NCBI GenBank assembly: GCA_916613615.1 | Contig: OU744725.1 | Span: 12,054,253 to 12,118,252 of the forward strand | DNA from: Steromphala cineraria | Taxonomy: Eukaryota; Mollusca; Gastropoda; Trochida; Trochidae | Reading direction: 5' to 3' | DNA: 64,000 nucleotides | Shown here: piece after piece, positions 1-11,549 of the stretch | Layout: each line of letters begins with the position of its first letter | Numbering within the stretch: the stretch's first letter is position 1 | Translations under genes and position numbers: made by a program | Notes under the pieces: generated by a model | The model's input: only the letters and a program-made list of their open reading frames with translations | The model's database searches: none | What the model was told of the DNA's origin: nothing

Positions 1-160
1 ATTCTTTAAATTATGACATACGTTTTTTTAATATCTGTTTCCAAATATAAAGAGACACAGTAAAGATAGTTTTGTTATATTGGAACATTTAATGTGATTT
101 TTGACCATTACATCAAATATACATTATATCAAAACTTGCAGCTTGGAGAGATGCACGAAT

Positions 161-596
161 TTAAAGAGACAGTATACCTTTTAGGGGGAATATAAGGTGA
201 TGTCAGGAAAATCAAAATAAATGGTTCCTATTGATGGACAATTTATTTTAACTATAAGAAATAGTAATAAATCCAATATATAATGTAATGTTCAGCCCTG
301 CGAGTCCTTTTTCTAACACAAAATGCATGAATAAAAGGTTTTTGCACAAAAATGACCCCCAATGGACGTTATATGAATGTTTACAATTTGTACTCTGACC
401 ATGGATGATTGGTTTGTGAAATAAGATTTTTGACACTATCAAAATAATACATTTAGAACTAACGAACATTTTTCAGTACAAAATTAAAATATGAAATTTT
501 CAAAAAAACGTGCTACACTCCCTTTAATATACGGTCAATTATCAGTGATAAATTGAAAATATAAAATATATAAAAAACGTGCTAGTGTCCCTTTAA
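161..596. mobile_element. TTAA-flanked MITE, copy 1 (right end duplicated)
   Basis: The element begins TTAA-AGAGACAGTA and ends GTCCCT-TTAA, so it is bounded by TTAA on both sides with inverted ends related to the copies at 9517 and 11550. The interior carries the same landmarks (AAGGTGATGTCAGG, ATGGTTCC, CAATATATAATGTAA). The right terminus occurs twice: AAAAACGTGCTACACTCCCTTT near 503-530 and AAAACGTGCTAGTGTCCCTTT at 574-594, separated by about 70 bp. TTAA target preference is a piggyBac-superfamily trait, so a piggyBac-related non-autonomous origin is inferred. No transposase is encoded. Confidence 0.75.
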
Positions 597-1616
597 GTCT
601 AACACACCGGTTACTCTTTGACCATATCGTGGTCTGCAATCTACCTGACCCTACACTGACTGATGTTATCACCGTTATGTTCATTGTATAAAACAAAGAA
701 CTACTTCTTTTACAATTCGAGAAAGTAGTTCCTTTAAAGCTTTCAGAGGCTTATATATAAACTTCGTGTCACAGGTCAATAAATGACACAGAGTACTATT
801 TGTTCTTCCGAAAACCTAGAGACTTGTCCGAGTAGGAATGATAAGAGTATTTTTTTTAAATATTTTTTTATCACTTTATTTCTTTTTGGGGTACCATACA
901 TGTATATTGTTATTCAGCAAACCATTTGCAACATGTAGTAGATTGTGTTGAATTCACATGGGCGGTTACATCGTATACCTATTTACAATCAGTATAGAGA
1001 ATCTATTTACTCACATTATATGCATCTTGAACTGATTTTAGGCGTTATTGTGTGGTATTCTGTTTTGGCATATGCACGTATATGAAATGTTTGGTAACAA
1101 TATAGACCAAATTCAATTATTAGTTTAATTGAGTATGTATTTTGTATATTGATGTGACAACCGAGAACTTGTTCAGTCAAAATGTAAATGAATATTGTTA
1201 TCAACTAGCTGACTTCATTCACATTCAGCAGGTTTAGTCGTAAAAGTAAAGCAAGCCCTTCTAGTATAACTAAGAGGAACTTATTAATCCTCCTGTAGAT
1301 AGAGAACATAATGTATATTTTTTCAAATAAGGTATATGCGTTCACCATAGAAACTTTTCATCATATTTTGACCAATCGCACAACCACACGTGGAGACATT
1401 TACCTTTTATACCTGAAACTGCGAGGCAGGTAGTATCCCAATACTTCTACAGTTTAAAACAAAGTTCATGGTCTGCTGCGCCATTGATCTCCTGCCTCTT
1501 TCATGAGGTTCACTGATTGGAATAGTCCAACTAATTAGACTTGAGAGAATTGAAGAAACAATCATTTATGATCACATCTTCTGATAGATTTGTATGAACG
1601 TTAATGGCCAGAAAAT

Positions 1617-1991
1617 GCCTACTATCATTCTCCCCCCACAGAGGCAGATCAAGTCATGTTGATTTAGCCTCTGTTATGTTACGCCGAGTTTGTGCACGGG
1701 ATATAGTGGAAGATGTCTGATTGGAGGCAATCAAAGTGGTGCAATACAGCGGCGCTGTACTTAAATCATCGTTTTGGCTACTGATTCAAGGCAAAAGCAT
1801 TGTGATATGAACCACCCTTTCCATACGAGAAGCGTTGTCATTTGCTAAAGAAATTCAAATGGATTGTGATGCAGTTTTTTTTCCGCCAGGGGAAACTTCC
1901 GGAACCCACGGATTTCGGCGTAATAGAACAGAGGCTAAATCTAAATCAACATGACTTGATCTGCCTCTGTGGGGAGAGAATGGCCTACTAT
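1617..1991. mobile_element. Non-autonomous DNA transposon with about 60-bp TIRs and 9-bp target duplication
   Basis: Inverted ends at 1626-1688 and 1915-1982 match closely: both start CATTCTC(C/T)CCCCACAGAGGC and run to the ACGCCGA motif. The 9-bp direct repeat GCCTACTAT flanks the element at 1617-1625 and 1983-1991. A 9-bp duplication with long TIRs is characteristic of Mutator-like (MULE) elements. The interior (about 225 bp) has no coding potential. The clean target duplication suggests a fairly recent insertion. A decayed relative of the TIR lies at 19521-19573. Confidence 0.85.
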
Positions 1992-3093
1992 TGGACTCAT
2001 GTACCTTTCAAAAGTCCCTAAGCCATAATGTTCTTATTCATATAATTTAAAAATGTTCTTCAATCTTTTTCAATCGTATATATAGACTTAGCAATAATGA
2101 CTAGTTTGTTTTCATGATTACCAAATATTGATAAAATAGTCAATTAATACAAAAATAATTATTTGAACAAAAACACACAAGAAACGGACGTTTAAAACGG
2201 TGTCTCACCAAAGAACCTCTTCAACATTGAAACATCAAGCTTAGCGGAGAGTTTTGAGCTCTACAAATAGCAGAACAGTGTTAATTTCTCTCCGTAAACA
2301 GCGAAGCTTTGGTAGATGACGGACGAACAGCGTTTTGTCCTTCATTTGAACTGGGTCCACTTTCAGTGAATCTTCTTAAAGTAAACTTTGCCTCACAAAC
2401 ATTGTTTATTGATAGCGCTGATCCGGCCCGAAATGCAAATGTAAACAAACCGATGGCCACTGTCCGTGCAAACTGACCAGGAGACTAAACAACACAATTC
2501 AGTAATAGAAGTTTATTTTGACATTGATTTTGAAAGTGGGATCCGTTAATCATATTTGCTACTAGTAGGTCTAATCGATATTCATTCCAATTGATCGCTG
2601 GTGATCGGTGTTGAATGACCGGTAACAGGGCCAATTTATGTTTTATCTGTACTTATGTGCCTGTTTGATTAAATTTGATCCTCCTTGTTCCGCTAACTGT
2701 TTTGAACTCCATGTTTCCGTTTTCTTCTCGGTATATCTAAATATCTCTTTATGAATCTGCCTGTGTGGTTCTTCATGTTCTTTCATTTGACGTTATATTC
2801 CACGTTATATATTGACGTTATATAAGACGCAACAAATTATGCAAGTTGTCAATCAACACCTCCATCGCACATTTTCATTTCCCAGTACATTCAAAGAACA
2901 GTTAATGTCAATTGTGATGTCCGTTGACAGTCTTTATGGGTCCATTGAAACATTTCATATTGTAACTTAACAATGACATTACGACGATATTCTATTTGTT
3001 ACATCTCTTCATAGCTTCTTTAAGGGGCATTTTAGAAGTTGGAATGATGATAATGAGGAAACATATATGGATGACAACTTCTTTATTCATGAT

Positions 3094-3113
3094 ATAATAA
3101 TAATAATAATAAT
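3094..3113 (-). repeat. (ATT)n tail of the LINE fragment
   Basis: On the plus strand this reads as ATA/ATA trinucleotides directly before GGGCATTTATAAAGCGC. It is the 3' microsatellite tail of the minus-strand LINE. Confidence 0.8.
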
Positions 3114-3276
3114 GGGCATTTATAAAGCGCTATATCCATACACAAGGTGCATGCTCAAAGCGCATTGAAAATAAGAAAATTTAAGGTGATGAGATGAAAT
3201 GCTATGAAATAAAGCCTAAAAGTAATACTGGTAGCATTGATTAAGGATATTTATAATTAGAGTCTATGGGTAGAAT

Positions 3277-3678
3277 CTATGAATAATAGCTAGAAAATAG
3301 ATGAGTTTTGAGCTGTGATTTAAAAACAGTCAGTGAGGATGACATTTTGATGACATAAGGAAGTTGGTTCCAAAGTCTTGGAGCAGTACAGCTGAAAGAT
3401 TTAAGTCCATAACTGGTGTTTTTATACTTTGGCATCTGGAGAAGCTTCAAATTCTGGGATCGAAGATCTTTTGCAGGGGTATAGTCCTCCAAGGAATTTA
3501 AAAGATATGCTGGAGCCATATTATGTTTACATTTGTAAGTAATACATAGAACTTTAAATTTGATTCTCGCTTCGATGGGCAGCCAATGTAGACACTTAAG
3601 CACAGGTGTTATGTGACATGCTTTTGGTGTTCTGGTCACAATTCTTGCCGCTATGCGACGTTCTTGAGAACAACACAA
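3277..3678 (-). pseudogene. 5'-truncated non-LTR retrotransposon (CR1/L2-like), C-terminal reverse-transcriptase ORF fragment
   Basis: The minus-strand frame of about 133 residues contains the block ARIVTRTPK, HITPVLKCLHWLPIEARI, FKVL, APAYL, then APRLWNQLP and FKSQLKTHLF. This is the familiar C-terminal end of ORF2 in CR1/L2-type LINEs, downstream of the catalytic reverse-transcriptase motifs. The catalytic and endonuclease parts are missing, so this is a dead copy. After the stop the 3' UTR runs to an (ATT)n tail on the minus strand at about 3094-3113. The tail-proximal sequence resembles the tail of the SINE at 32.4 kb. The clade is assigned from remembered family features, not a search. 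Confidence 0.8.
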
Positions 3679-4235
3679 GAAACTGTGTCGAAACGTCGCA
3701 TATCATGAATAAAGAAGTTGTCATCCATATATGTTTCCTCATTAACATCTCTTCATGCTAATTATGTGTCCATGAACTTAACATAGTTGACGTGATAAAA
3801 GCAAACAATAGATATTCGAGAAGATATCCGCATTTAGTCCTTATGCTATCAATGCTATGTCATTTGCTTCAACTAAGAGCGCCTTCATGATAAATTAATG
3901 GTATCGATCCAGATAAAAGGACTGCCCCTCAATATTATAATTTTGCTAGAGTGAACTGTTGGAATCTAATTGCACGTCTCAAGGATATCATCCCATGTTA
4001 CAGGGGGCGTGTCGGATCAAATCAACATAACCAACATACCTAAAGTGTATCAGATGTCACAGATTAAAGTCCCGCTGTACAAAGTTCTCAAAGTTACTCA
4101 TAACGCCTACTTTTACTGTGCAGGCTAAGATTACTTATATTACCGTATCTTCTCTACTAAACGCCATGGAGATTTTGTCGTCCCTCTTCACTCTTTGACT
4201 TTGCAGGGGCCGTTATACCATTGGGAGGGCTGCAC

Positions 4236-4432
4236 AGTTTTGTTTTCATAAGTACAACTCTTTTTGTAACTTATCTAACTGAACCATAGTATGTAACTCA
4301 AACCATTTCCTCTGGTTGTAACTGTCTTGGGAGATGTGCGTTTTGTTTTCATAAGTACAACTCTTATTGAACCATATTATGTAAACTCAAACCATTTACT
4401 AAGGTTGGAACTCTCTTGGGAGATGTGCGGAC
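4236..4432. repeat. Imperfect tandem duplication of about 100 bp
   Basis: Two head-to-tail units each run from TTTTGTTTTCATAAGTACAA through AACTCAAACCATTT to GGGAGATGTGCG. The second copy has lost about 15 bp near its start. There is no coding potential. Confidence 0.75.
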
Positions 4433-5833
4433 CTCCGCACCCCTTCCTGATCGGCAAATGACTTGTGATCCAATCCTCTACATACACTTTATCGAAATTG
4501 TTCGAAACCACGTACATGTACTTTTATATCCAAACTTGAGTGACGTTATGAAAACATATGTCCTGATGTGTGGAGTAGATATTATCACAAAGTGATTAGT
4601 GCGACGGCACACTAGCCTTTTCGTGGGAAATAACATTTTAAATTCCAGCCAATAGGATTTAATCTTCAACTCTCTTCAGAAGAAACGCTTTTAGCTTTAA
4701 AAGTGAGCTAGGAATTAAATAGGAAGTCATCATTCTATCGTAGGAGTAAATGCAGGTAAAGCTACATCCTTTATAAAAGTTTGGAAGCACTAAAGCTGCG
4801 TTGAATAAAGATCTTTATTTTTAGCTTTTACCTTGTTTGCGTAGGGACTGAATTGATAAGATAATGCAATCTCAAATCATGATGGATGTGTGACTTAATG
4901 GGCAACTCTTACCTTGAAATACGCATCATATCTACTGATGTCATCATAGATATCGCTACTAATTATGCTAAAAACACGCTTCACATAAACCTAAAAAAAT
5001 ATTATTTTTTTACTTTACAAACTCCAATTTTAATGTCGGTGATTTGCATTTGATAGCATTGCATCTTGCAAGCAACGATCAGTTTGGGGATATTGAGGTT
5101 ATTATAAACATCACGGCAAGAAATTGTGTTATCTTGGGAATAATTAATTGCGTGTTTGTATGTAAATCATGTTTTCAAACCATCCAAAGCCCACAGGACT
5201 AAAGAGCCAATGTCCTCTTCTTTACCTGTGTATCTTTTGTAACCATAATTTCAAATTCTAAAATAAGAATTAAACGTTTTTCGTTACACTGTTAGGGTAT
5301 ACGTTAAAATGCTGCATCTCATAATACGTCATTGTAACGAAATATACATCATACAAAATCAAAACAAAATTTACAAATTATGATACAAATGATGTATTAT
5401 ATATTATCTGATTATTAAAATACTATAAAAGTACTGCATGTAAAGATTATCTGGCTTCATACACACATATAAAAGTTACACATATCATACAAGAACATTG
5501 AAATTGTATTTTTAGTCTACCATTATTTTCCCTTAAAAGTATATGTATAGAGAGTAGCATGAAATAGAACTGTGTGTTCAATTTATGTATATCTGCTCTA
5601 CGTTATTGTATTGAGCACTTTAATTAGCAGAATAATAATTCATGTGTATATATTGTATTATGTATTTTAAAAATACCTCATACCAATTGCATTATAAAAA
5701 GTCAGCCGTTTTTAGAAAATATGTTTTATAAATATTTCTCAAAGTTTGATGCAATTTCGATAAAAAAAATCAATCATTCCTAATATTCTATCAATTTTCT
5801 GGCAGCTATTGAACTATTATTCTTATTTTGCAG

Positions 5834-8413
5834 GCAACAACTCAGACGCCGACGACGCCAGTAAACGTTATAACAACCTACGTCGCCAGTGACACAGCAG
5901 ACACTATAAAGATAAGCGTAGGGGTAGCAGTTCCAACAGTAATCCTCCTGGGCGTTTTGGTAGGATGTTACTGTTGGTACAGGAAGAAATACCCAGTCAG
6001 AATGATCATCGGACGAGAGTTTGCGAAATTCTCCAATCCTGACTATGCGCCAAAAGGAAATTCGACCTTGACATTGGTACGAGAGGACGCAGACGACTTC
6101 TTCAAACAAGCTTCGAGGGCTACGTCGACCGTGAGCCTCGTTGTGGACTCCACTGGTCCACATTATGTTAACGTCGGTTTTAAAGCAGACGAAAATGGCC
6201 ACGTTTCTGGGGAGTTAGCCCCTGAGGAACATCAGCCAATTGATGAAGATGAGGAAGAAAGGGAAATGATGAAGAGGAAGAGCTATCTCTTCTCCCACCG
6301 GGATGATTACGAGGCTAATAAAAAGGCAAGAGAGTCTCCGAGTGATTCTGAATCAGCCAGTGACGTAGAGTCGGTCGGAGGTAGCAGTCATGGGTCCAGG
6401 AACGCTAAAGACGTCGTCGTCACAGTGGAACACGAAGAGGAAGGGCATCTTGAGTCGTCTGCTCCACAACAGGACTATTCTTCTTCAAATAAGTCGTTTA
6501 TCTCTGAATCAACCATCGACGATTTTAATGCACATTTTCCAAACCGTGCTATTAGAAAGACCTCAGTTGGTGTCCTCTTGGAAAGGACAAAGGAAAGACG
6601 TGCTTTTACTAATGAAGAACGCCCAATGCGTAGATTTTCCTTCGATGCGAGCATGTCAGTGAGAGGTAGATCCCTGTCTGCCAAGACGCCGGAGGAAGTC
6701 TCTAGAGATGCAGTGAAACTGAACGATTTACTACGAAGATGTGACATCAGCAATAACCAATTCCCTACGAAACAAGAGGTTATTGCAGAAGAAGATTCTA
6801 CTCAAGAAGAAATGCCTTTGAACAAAAGGGCAGAAAACGACAATGTTAGTCAAAGTTCAAATGATGATCATAGGACCAAAACGATCAGTGATCATGATAG
6901 ATATGGTGATGATGCCAGTCAAATTTCAAGTGATGTCCATCGGAATAAAGAAAACCATACGGAAAGCGACAATTCTCAGGATCAACCACAGTGCCAAGCA
7001 GAACAGGCTGATCAACGTCCTCAAGAGAGCAACGATAGTGAAGAAGTAGAGAACATGGCACCGTATGAACATGTTTATGTGACAAAAAGTGATGGAATGA
7101 AAGATAATGCTGAAATGAATGATGTGCCAAGTGACAGTCATAAACACTCGGAAAAAGAAGAAGATGGGTCGTCATCAGATGAAGAAGTTGAGAGAAAAGA
7201 CCAAATGAAAGCCCTAGCATCAAGTCAAGCTAGTGATGATATCTACAACCAGCTGAATGAAGGAAGGGAATACGAACATGTAGAAGTAGTCAATGATGAA
7301 GAAAATGTTGATGAAGTTAAGAGAAAAATCTCAGAAAATGAAAACTCTGACGATGAAAAGTTTAACAGTGATGATTCAGATCAGGTGGAAAGGGTTGGTG
7401 ATGGTGTAAACGATGGTTTCGTCGTTCCTGTTCAAAACAGGCCAGATCCTCAGGACCAGGAAAAGATAAAATGTGATCAAAAGACTGAATTTTCCGAGGG
7501 CGATCAAAATACGGACGAGTGCCAAAAAGATACAACTTTAGAAGTGTCCAAGGGTGATCAAACTGAGGACTTTTCTCACGACAATCAATCTTTCAGAACT
7601 AGCCAAGATGATCAAAACACGGAAGAGTCTCAGAGGCCCAAGTCTGAAAGTCTCAGTGAGTCTTTTACAAGTGATAGTGCTGTGTCCTCAAATAGTCACG
7701 TCTCGGGATCGTACAACTTCGGCAACGAATCAGATGACGAGGGTGATGACGAAGATGACGATGACGAAGACGACAAAACAATTGGTGACGATGACACCAA
7801 TTACAAAAGTAATGTGGATGAGGATAACCACACTCCATCCAATCAAAATAATCAAATTGAAGAAAAGATTTCCAAGGACCACCAGGTGCCAGTTTCAACT
7901 CCAAAGAAACCGGAAGTAAATCTGGATTCAAGTTCTCTTTCCTCTTTTGACCAATCGTTGTTGGACACGTCGGGTGAGGTATCAAGTGTCTCAACAGAGA
8001 GTCCAATTCTCACGCACAAGAGTCTTCCCCCACTTCCAAACCCTTCTGGACCAAAGAAGGTTGCAGCTCCTGTGTTCTCAATAGGAGATGACGAGTATAT
8101 TTCCTCAACAGACTCTGATGAAGATGAACCTCCGAAGAAATCTGAATCCATTCTACCTGTTGTGAAGATGCCAGGCATTGAGGAAGAGGACAGTGAAGAA
8201 AGTGTCAAAGGGCAGGGCGCTTCATACAGCTTTGGTCGGACCGGAAGTGATGACGGAAGTGAGGATGGTCGGGAGTTTACGGATGATGACCTCATGGCGG
8301 AGTTGTCTGACGATTCCGATAAGGACAAAAACCGTAGGCATGCGCAGAAACAAATCTTATCGCCTGGAATGCTACATTTTGATGAAGTCAACGATGATGA
8401 CCTTGACGTTTAA
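5834..8413 (+). CDS. Terminal exon of an unrecognised single-pass transmembrane protein with a very large acidic cytoplasmic tail
   Basis: The open frame of 859 codons plus TAA starts right after a good 3' splice site (pyrimidine-rich, TTTTGCAG at 5833), phase 0, so the true start lies in an upstream exon not found here. Residues are numbered from this exon. Residues 1-25 are Thr-rich and probably extracellular. Residues 27-49 are one hydrophobic helix (ISVGVAVP..ILLGVLVG) followed by the stop-transfer RKKYPVR, implying type I topology. The rest, about 800 residues, is Ser/Asp/Glu/Gln/Asn-rich, low complexity and presumably disordered. It includes a nearly pure Asp/Glu block around 631-655, a proline-rich SLPPLPNPSGP patch, and Tyr motifs YEHV (411), YNQL (471) and YEHV (480) that resemble adaptor or SH2 docking sites. 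No enzymatic domain is visible. It could be a receptor or adhesion-protein tail; no family recognised. Confidence 0.8.
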   Translation, partial: ATTQTPTTPVNVITTYVASDTADTIKISVGVAVPTVILLGVLVGCYCWYRKKYPVRMIIGREFAKFSNPDYAPKGNSTLTLVREDADDFFKQASRATSTVSLVVDSTGPHYVNVGFKADENGHVSGELAPEEHQPIDEDEEEREMMKRKSYLFSHRDDYEANKKARESPSDSESASDVESVGGSSHGSRNAKDVVVTVEHEEEGHLESSAPQQDYSSSNKSFISESTIDDFNAHFPNRAIRKTSVGVLLERTKERRAFTNEERPMRRFSFDASMSVRGRSLSAKTPEEVSRDAVKLNDLLRRCDISNNQFPTKQEVIAEEDSTQEEMPLNKRAENDNVSQSSNDDHRTKTISDHDRYGDDASQISSDVHRNKENHTESDNSQDQPQCQAEQADQRPQESNDSEEVENMAPYEHVYVTKSDGMKDNAEMNDVPSDSHKHSEKEEDGSSSDEEVERKDQMKALASSQASDDIYNQLNEGREYEHVEVVNDEENVDEVKRKISENENSDDEKFNSDDSDQVERVGDGVNDGFVVPVQNRPDPQDQEKIKCDQKTEFSEGDQNTDECQKDTTLEVSKGDQTEDFSHDNQSFRTSQDDQNTEESQRPKSESLSESFTSDSAVSSNSHVSGSYNFGNESDDEGDDEDDDDEDDKTIGDDDTNYKSNVDEDNHTPSNQNNQIEEKISKDHQVPVSTPKKPEVNLDSSSLSSFDQSLLDTSGEVSSVSTESPILTHKSLPPLPNPSGPKKVAAPVFSIGDDEYISSTDSDEDEPPKKSESILPVVKMPGIEEEDSEESVKGQGASYSFGRTGSDDGSEDGREFTDDDLMAELSDDSDKDKNRRHAQKQILSPGMLHFDEVNDDDLDV

Positions 8414-9516
8414 CTTAGACCTTTAAACAAGACAAAGTAGAAAAAATGCCTTTACTTCATGCCTCTTACTATGACTGTATTTGCAGATATTCTGCAGATG
8501 ACCGAGTGTTCACTAGTTATATGACAATCAAAACCAAGTTTATATTCATACCCATTGTAAAAGTACAAAGGGGGAACTTTCTCGGTTTGTGTAACATAAC
8601 CGTGTAAGTACAAAAGCTTAAGCTTATGTCATACGTTGAAATTGGATGAATATGTGGAACGCCTTGAATGTTAATCAACGAATGGACATTTGTTTTTAAA
8701 TTCAAAATTCTAAATATCTTTTGCTTTACAAAATTCGCTTTCAAATCAAAATATCAACATATTTCTCGATTTATGAGTACCAACGCACTGTATAGATTAT
8801 TGTTCAAACGATGGTTGAACCCATTTCATCTATTGTTATGGAATACTAGTCTTTGAGGAATGAATGCTTTAAATAATTTTAAATATATTGTCTCCTTTAA
8901 TTTAAATGGGGACAGAATGTCTACGTTTTTTTGTCAGGAGAGAGACATTTGAACCAGTTTCGAAAAATATACCTTTATAGTTATTCATCATCCCTATTTA
9001 TAGAATGCCAATCAAAGATATCATATCTGCCTTTTGCGCAAAATACCCCTGCTTTGATAGTTATTTGCTTTATGATAAGACCCCCATGCCTATGTTTTAC
9101 GATAGATCCCATGCACGTGGAAATAGCTTAGTTTCAATGCGTAAATCATTGTTGTCTGTTTTACTAATGTGAACACTAACATCGAGTATTTGTAAATTTA
9201 ATCATTGATGATTACTATTTTTGTAAACTAAGTAGTCTTAAAACGGCTTGTTTTACTTTATAAGGTACAAAGTATATCGGTAACTAGCATTCTACATAAA
9301 TTTAGATCAACTGTTTTGTTTTATTTAGTCATATTATTGTATATATTGAACGGTCGATCTAAATTTGTTTAGATTTGCGAACTAGCATTGGATCTTGTAA
9401 ATTGTCAGTTTGTAAATAAGTATAATTTGAAACAAATAAGGATTATTTTCTGTTGATTTCTAGTCAAACCGTCATACCCTATAAGTGAATATATATTTAT
9501 AAATAGACTTGATAGC

Positions 9517-9884
9517 TTAAAGGGGCAGTAGCACGTTTTTTTTGGGGTAATTTAAGGTGATGTCAGGAAAATGAAAATTAATGGTTCCATTTGAAAGACA
9601 ATGTCTTTGAACTAAACGGAGCAGTAATAATTCAAATATATAATGTAAAGTTGAGCCACGCGATTCCTTTTTCTTACACAAAATGAATTAAAGGTGTTCA
9701 GACAAAATGGCCGCCAATGGATATTAGGTGAATCTTCAAACTTTGTCTTCTGACTATGGATAATTGGTTTGTGTAATGAGATTTTGGACACTGTCAAATT
9801 AATACATTTAGCATTCACGTACAATTATCAGTGAAAAATTTACAATATAACATTATCAAAAAACGTGCTACTGCCCCTTTAAAG
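9517..9884. mobile_element. TTAA-flanked MITE, copy 2 (most intact)
   Basis: Flanking TTAA occurs on each side. The inverted ends AGGGGCAGTAGCACGTTTTT and AAAAACGTGCTACTGCCCCT are perfect over about 20 bp. The interior of about 325 bp is shared with the copy at 161-596. It encodes no transposase. This is the best reference copy of the family in the window. Confidence 0.85.
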
Positions 9885-11429
9885 TGAACGTTATTCATGT
9901 TGATTACTTGGATATTGTTACATATGGTTATACTCCTATCTTACTTGAAAATGTCCATGAAATTATCTCATTATATCAATGTCCTCTCTAGAAGTGCAGC
10001 AATTGTATACAAGGTCTACAGCTGAACATTCAGCCCTTTATTTAATATATACAAAGAACTAACAATCTATCAGATGAAAGTTTCTATTACTGAACTTATT
10101 ATCAATAAGAATCATGAAACAAAGTTTGGGTCGGCGTTTTCTACTAGATGGTACATATTTCACGTTGACGTTTTTTTGTTTTTAATCATTGCAGCGTGTT
10201 TCGAATAGTTTTTCAAACGATAAAATTGTAATTAGATAAATGAAGCATATTTGATACAAGGAATGCGTGAACTCTCAGTAAACATCTATTTTTCACTCTC
10301 AGAACAATCGAATTCTTTTGATTTTCCTTAATGTTACATTACAAGAACGTTTTTTTTATAACTGATATTAATCATGGTTTGTATATAAAATATGTTCACC
10401 TAGAAATCAGATGTAATATATTTTCAAATGAAAGATTTCTTTAGCTCCAGTTTATTCACATTTATGATATACCATCCCAATATAGTGCTTTAAGAAACAT
10501 TGCATGCAATATTGTAAATTTCTGTGTATTTCTTTCAAGTAATTCACTATAAATTGTCAAATTACATTCTACTCATACCTATGTTTATAAGTTGGACACG
10601 TGTATAACATAAGACACGCCACGGTTTAAAATATCACAACTCATAATTACCAAAATTGCCAATCCCTTGTAAGTAGGTTTTATGTACATTTCCAAGAGTT
10701 ATATCTGTTGGTATTGTTTACATGTGTAAACCAGTGGTGGACAATTTCGATATTTTTCCTCAAAATCAAAATTAATTTCGGGTCCATGATTCAGTTATTG
10801 GCGAATCAAGATGGTTCCAAATTAGCAAAAGTTAAAAGTCTCCTTCCTCATACATGCTACAAGTTATTTTTTGGCTTTATCAATTTAATCATTAGCTTAT
10901 GGTCTTGTGGACACATATTATTTTGATCCTAAATCATCATTAGTTATTCTTGTAACATCTATATGACAAACCCCTCTCCAACGAAAATCGTGTATCCGCC
11001 CCCTAAATGTATCGAACTCAACAGTTTAACAGTCCCTGGTTGCACAGTACTAAAATAAAAAAGATCGACAATATATTTAACATTTATAGGGGGTTTACTT
11101 GATGAATTTTTAATACAAATGTTTTTCTTGTAGTTGATGTATTGTATATTCTTAATATATGAACTCTTAATATGTTTCTCTACCCTTGTAAATTATGAAC
11201 ACAGTGCCAAACATATCATTGTCTCACACAGAGTCCCGATTAAAGTATTTATTCAAGATGTTGTTTTATATTGTGTTATGTTTATTAGATAGTTCTGAAT
11301 CCTTATATGTGGATTTCATTAGTTAAGTCAAAAGCTATTTCCATCAATTTTATAAAATAATTAACATTCCTATAGAAGAATGTCTCGTTTTGTTTTAATT
11401 TCAACATATTTATATTCCTACTTATAATA

Positions 11430-11546
11430 CATGAACGGATTGTTCAACAGCTCGGGTTAATGTTGGTCAATCTGCTTGCCCGTCTTCAGCTTCTAAAACC
11501 CGTCTTAAAGAAGATATTCGTAACTTGTTGGATAATCCGTTCATGG
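11430..11546. repeat. Short inverted-repeat element
   Basis: ATGAACGGATTGTTCAAC on the left and GTTGGATAATCCGTTCAT on the right form inverted ends of a roughly 117-bp unit. It abuts the left end of the TTAA MITE copy at 11550. Confidence 0.55.
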
Positions 11547-11549
11547 CTT

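Larger units (their letters stand above)
3051..3744. mobile_element. TIR element enclosing a LINE fragment
   Basis: Inverted ends at 3051-3094 and 3701-3744 match over about 44 bp (TAATGAGGAAACATATATGG and its complement). Between them lies a 5'-truncated non-LTR retrotransposon in minus orientation with its trinucleotide tail right next to the left arm. Either the LINE inserted into a TIR element, or a chimeric element amplified as a unit. A further short inverted pair, GCGACGTT and AACGTCGC, sits just inside the right arm. Confidence 0.75.
1..5833. other. Region without a recognised gene (intergenic or upstream intron)
   Basis: No open frame here looks like a host exon. The stretch holds a TTAA-flanked MITE, a long-TIR element, a LINE fragment inside a TIR element and a roughly 100-bp tandem duplication, each listed separately. 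Because the coding exon that starts at 5834 opens with a splice acceptor, part of this stretch is probably the intron before it. I could not find a convincing upstream exon. 5000-5830 is plain AT-rich sequence ending in the pyrimidine-rich acceptor. Confidence 0.6.

Noticed and set aside
3277..3678. Host protein-coding gene
   Set aside because: The sequence is the C-terminal end of a LINE ORF2, truncated, with a trinucleotide tail.
5828..5833. Start of the 5.8-8.4 kb protein at TTG (5828)
   Set aside because: TTTTGCAG here is a splice acceptor and TTG is not a normal animal start codon. The frame begins at 5834 as an internal exon boundary.
7244..7282. Canonical ITAM in the cytoplasmic tail
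   Set aside because: Spacing between YNQL and YEHV is five residues and the last position is Val, so the consensus is not met.
5780..8391. Several antisense and shifted open frames over the transmembrane gene exon
   Set aside because: They arise from the biased GAT/GAA/TCA codon content of the acidic tail and have no recognisable content.
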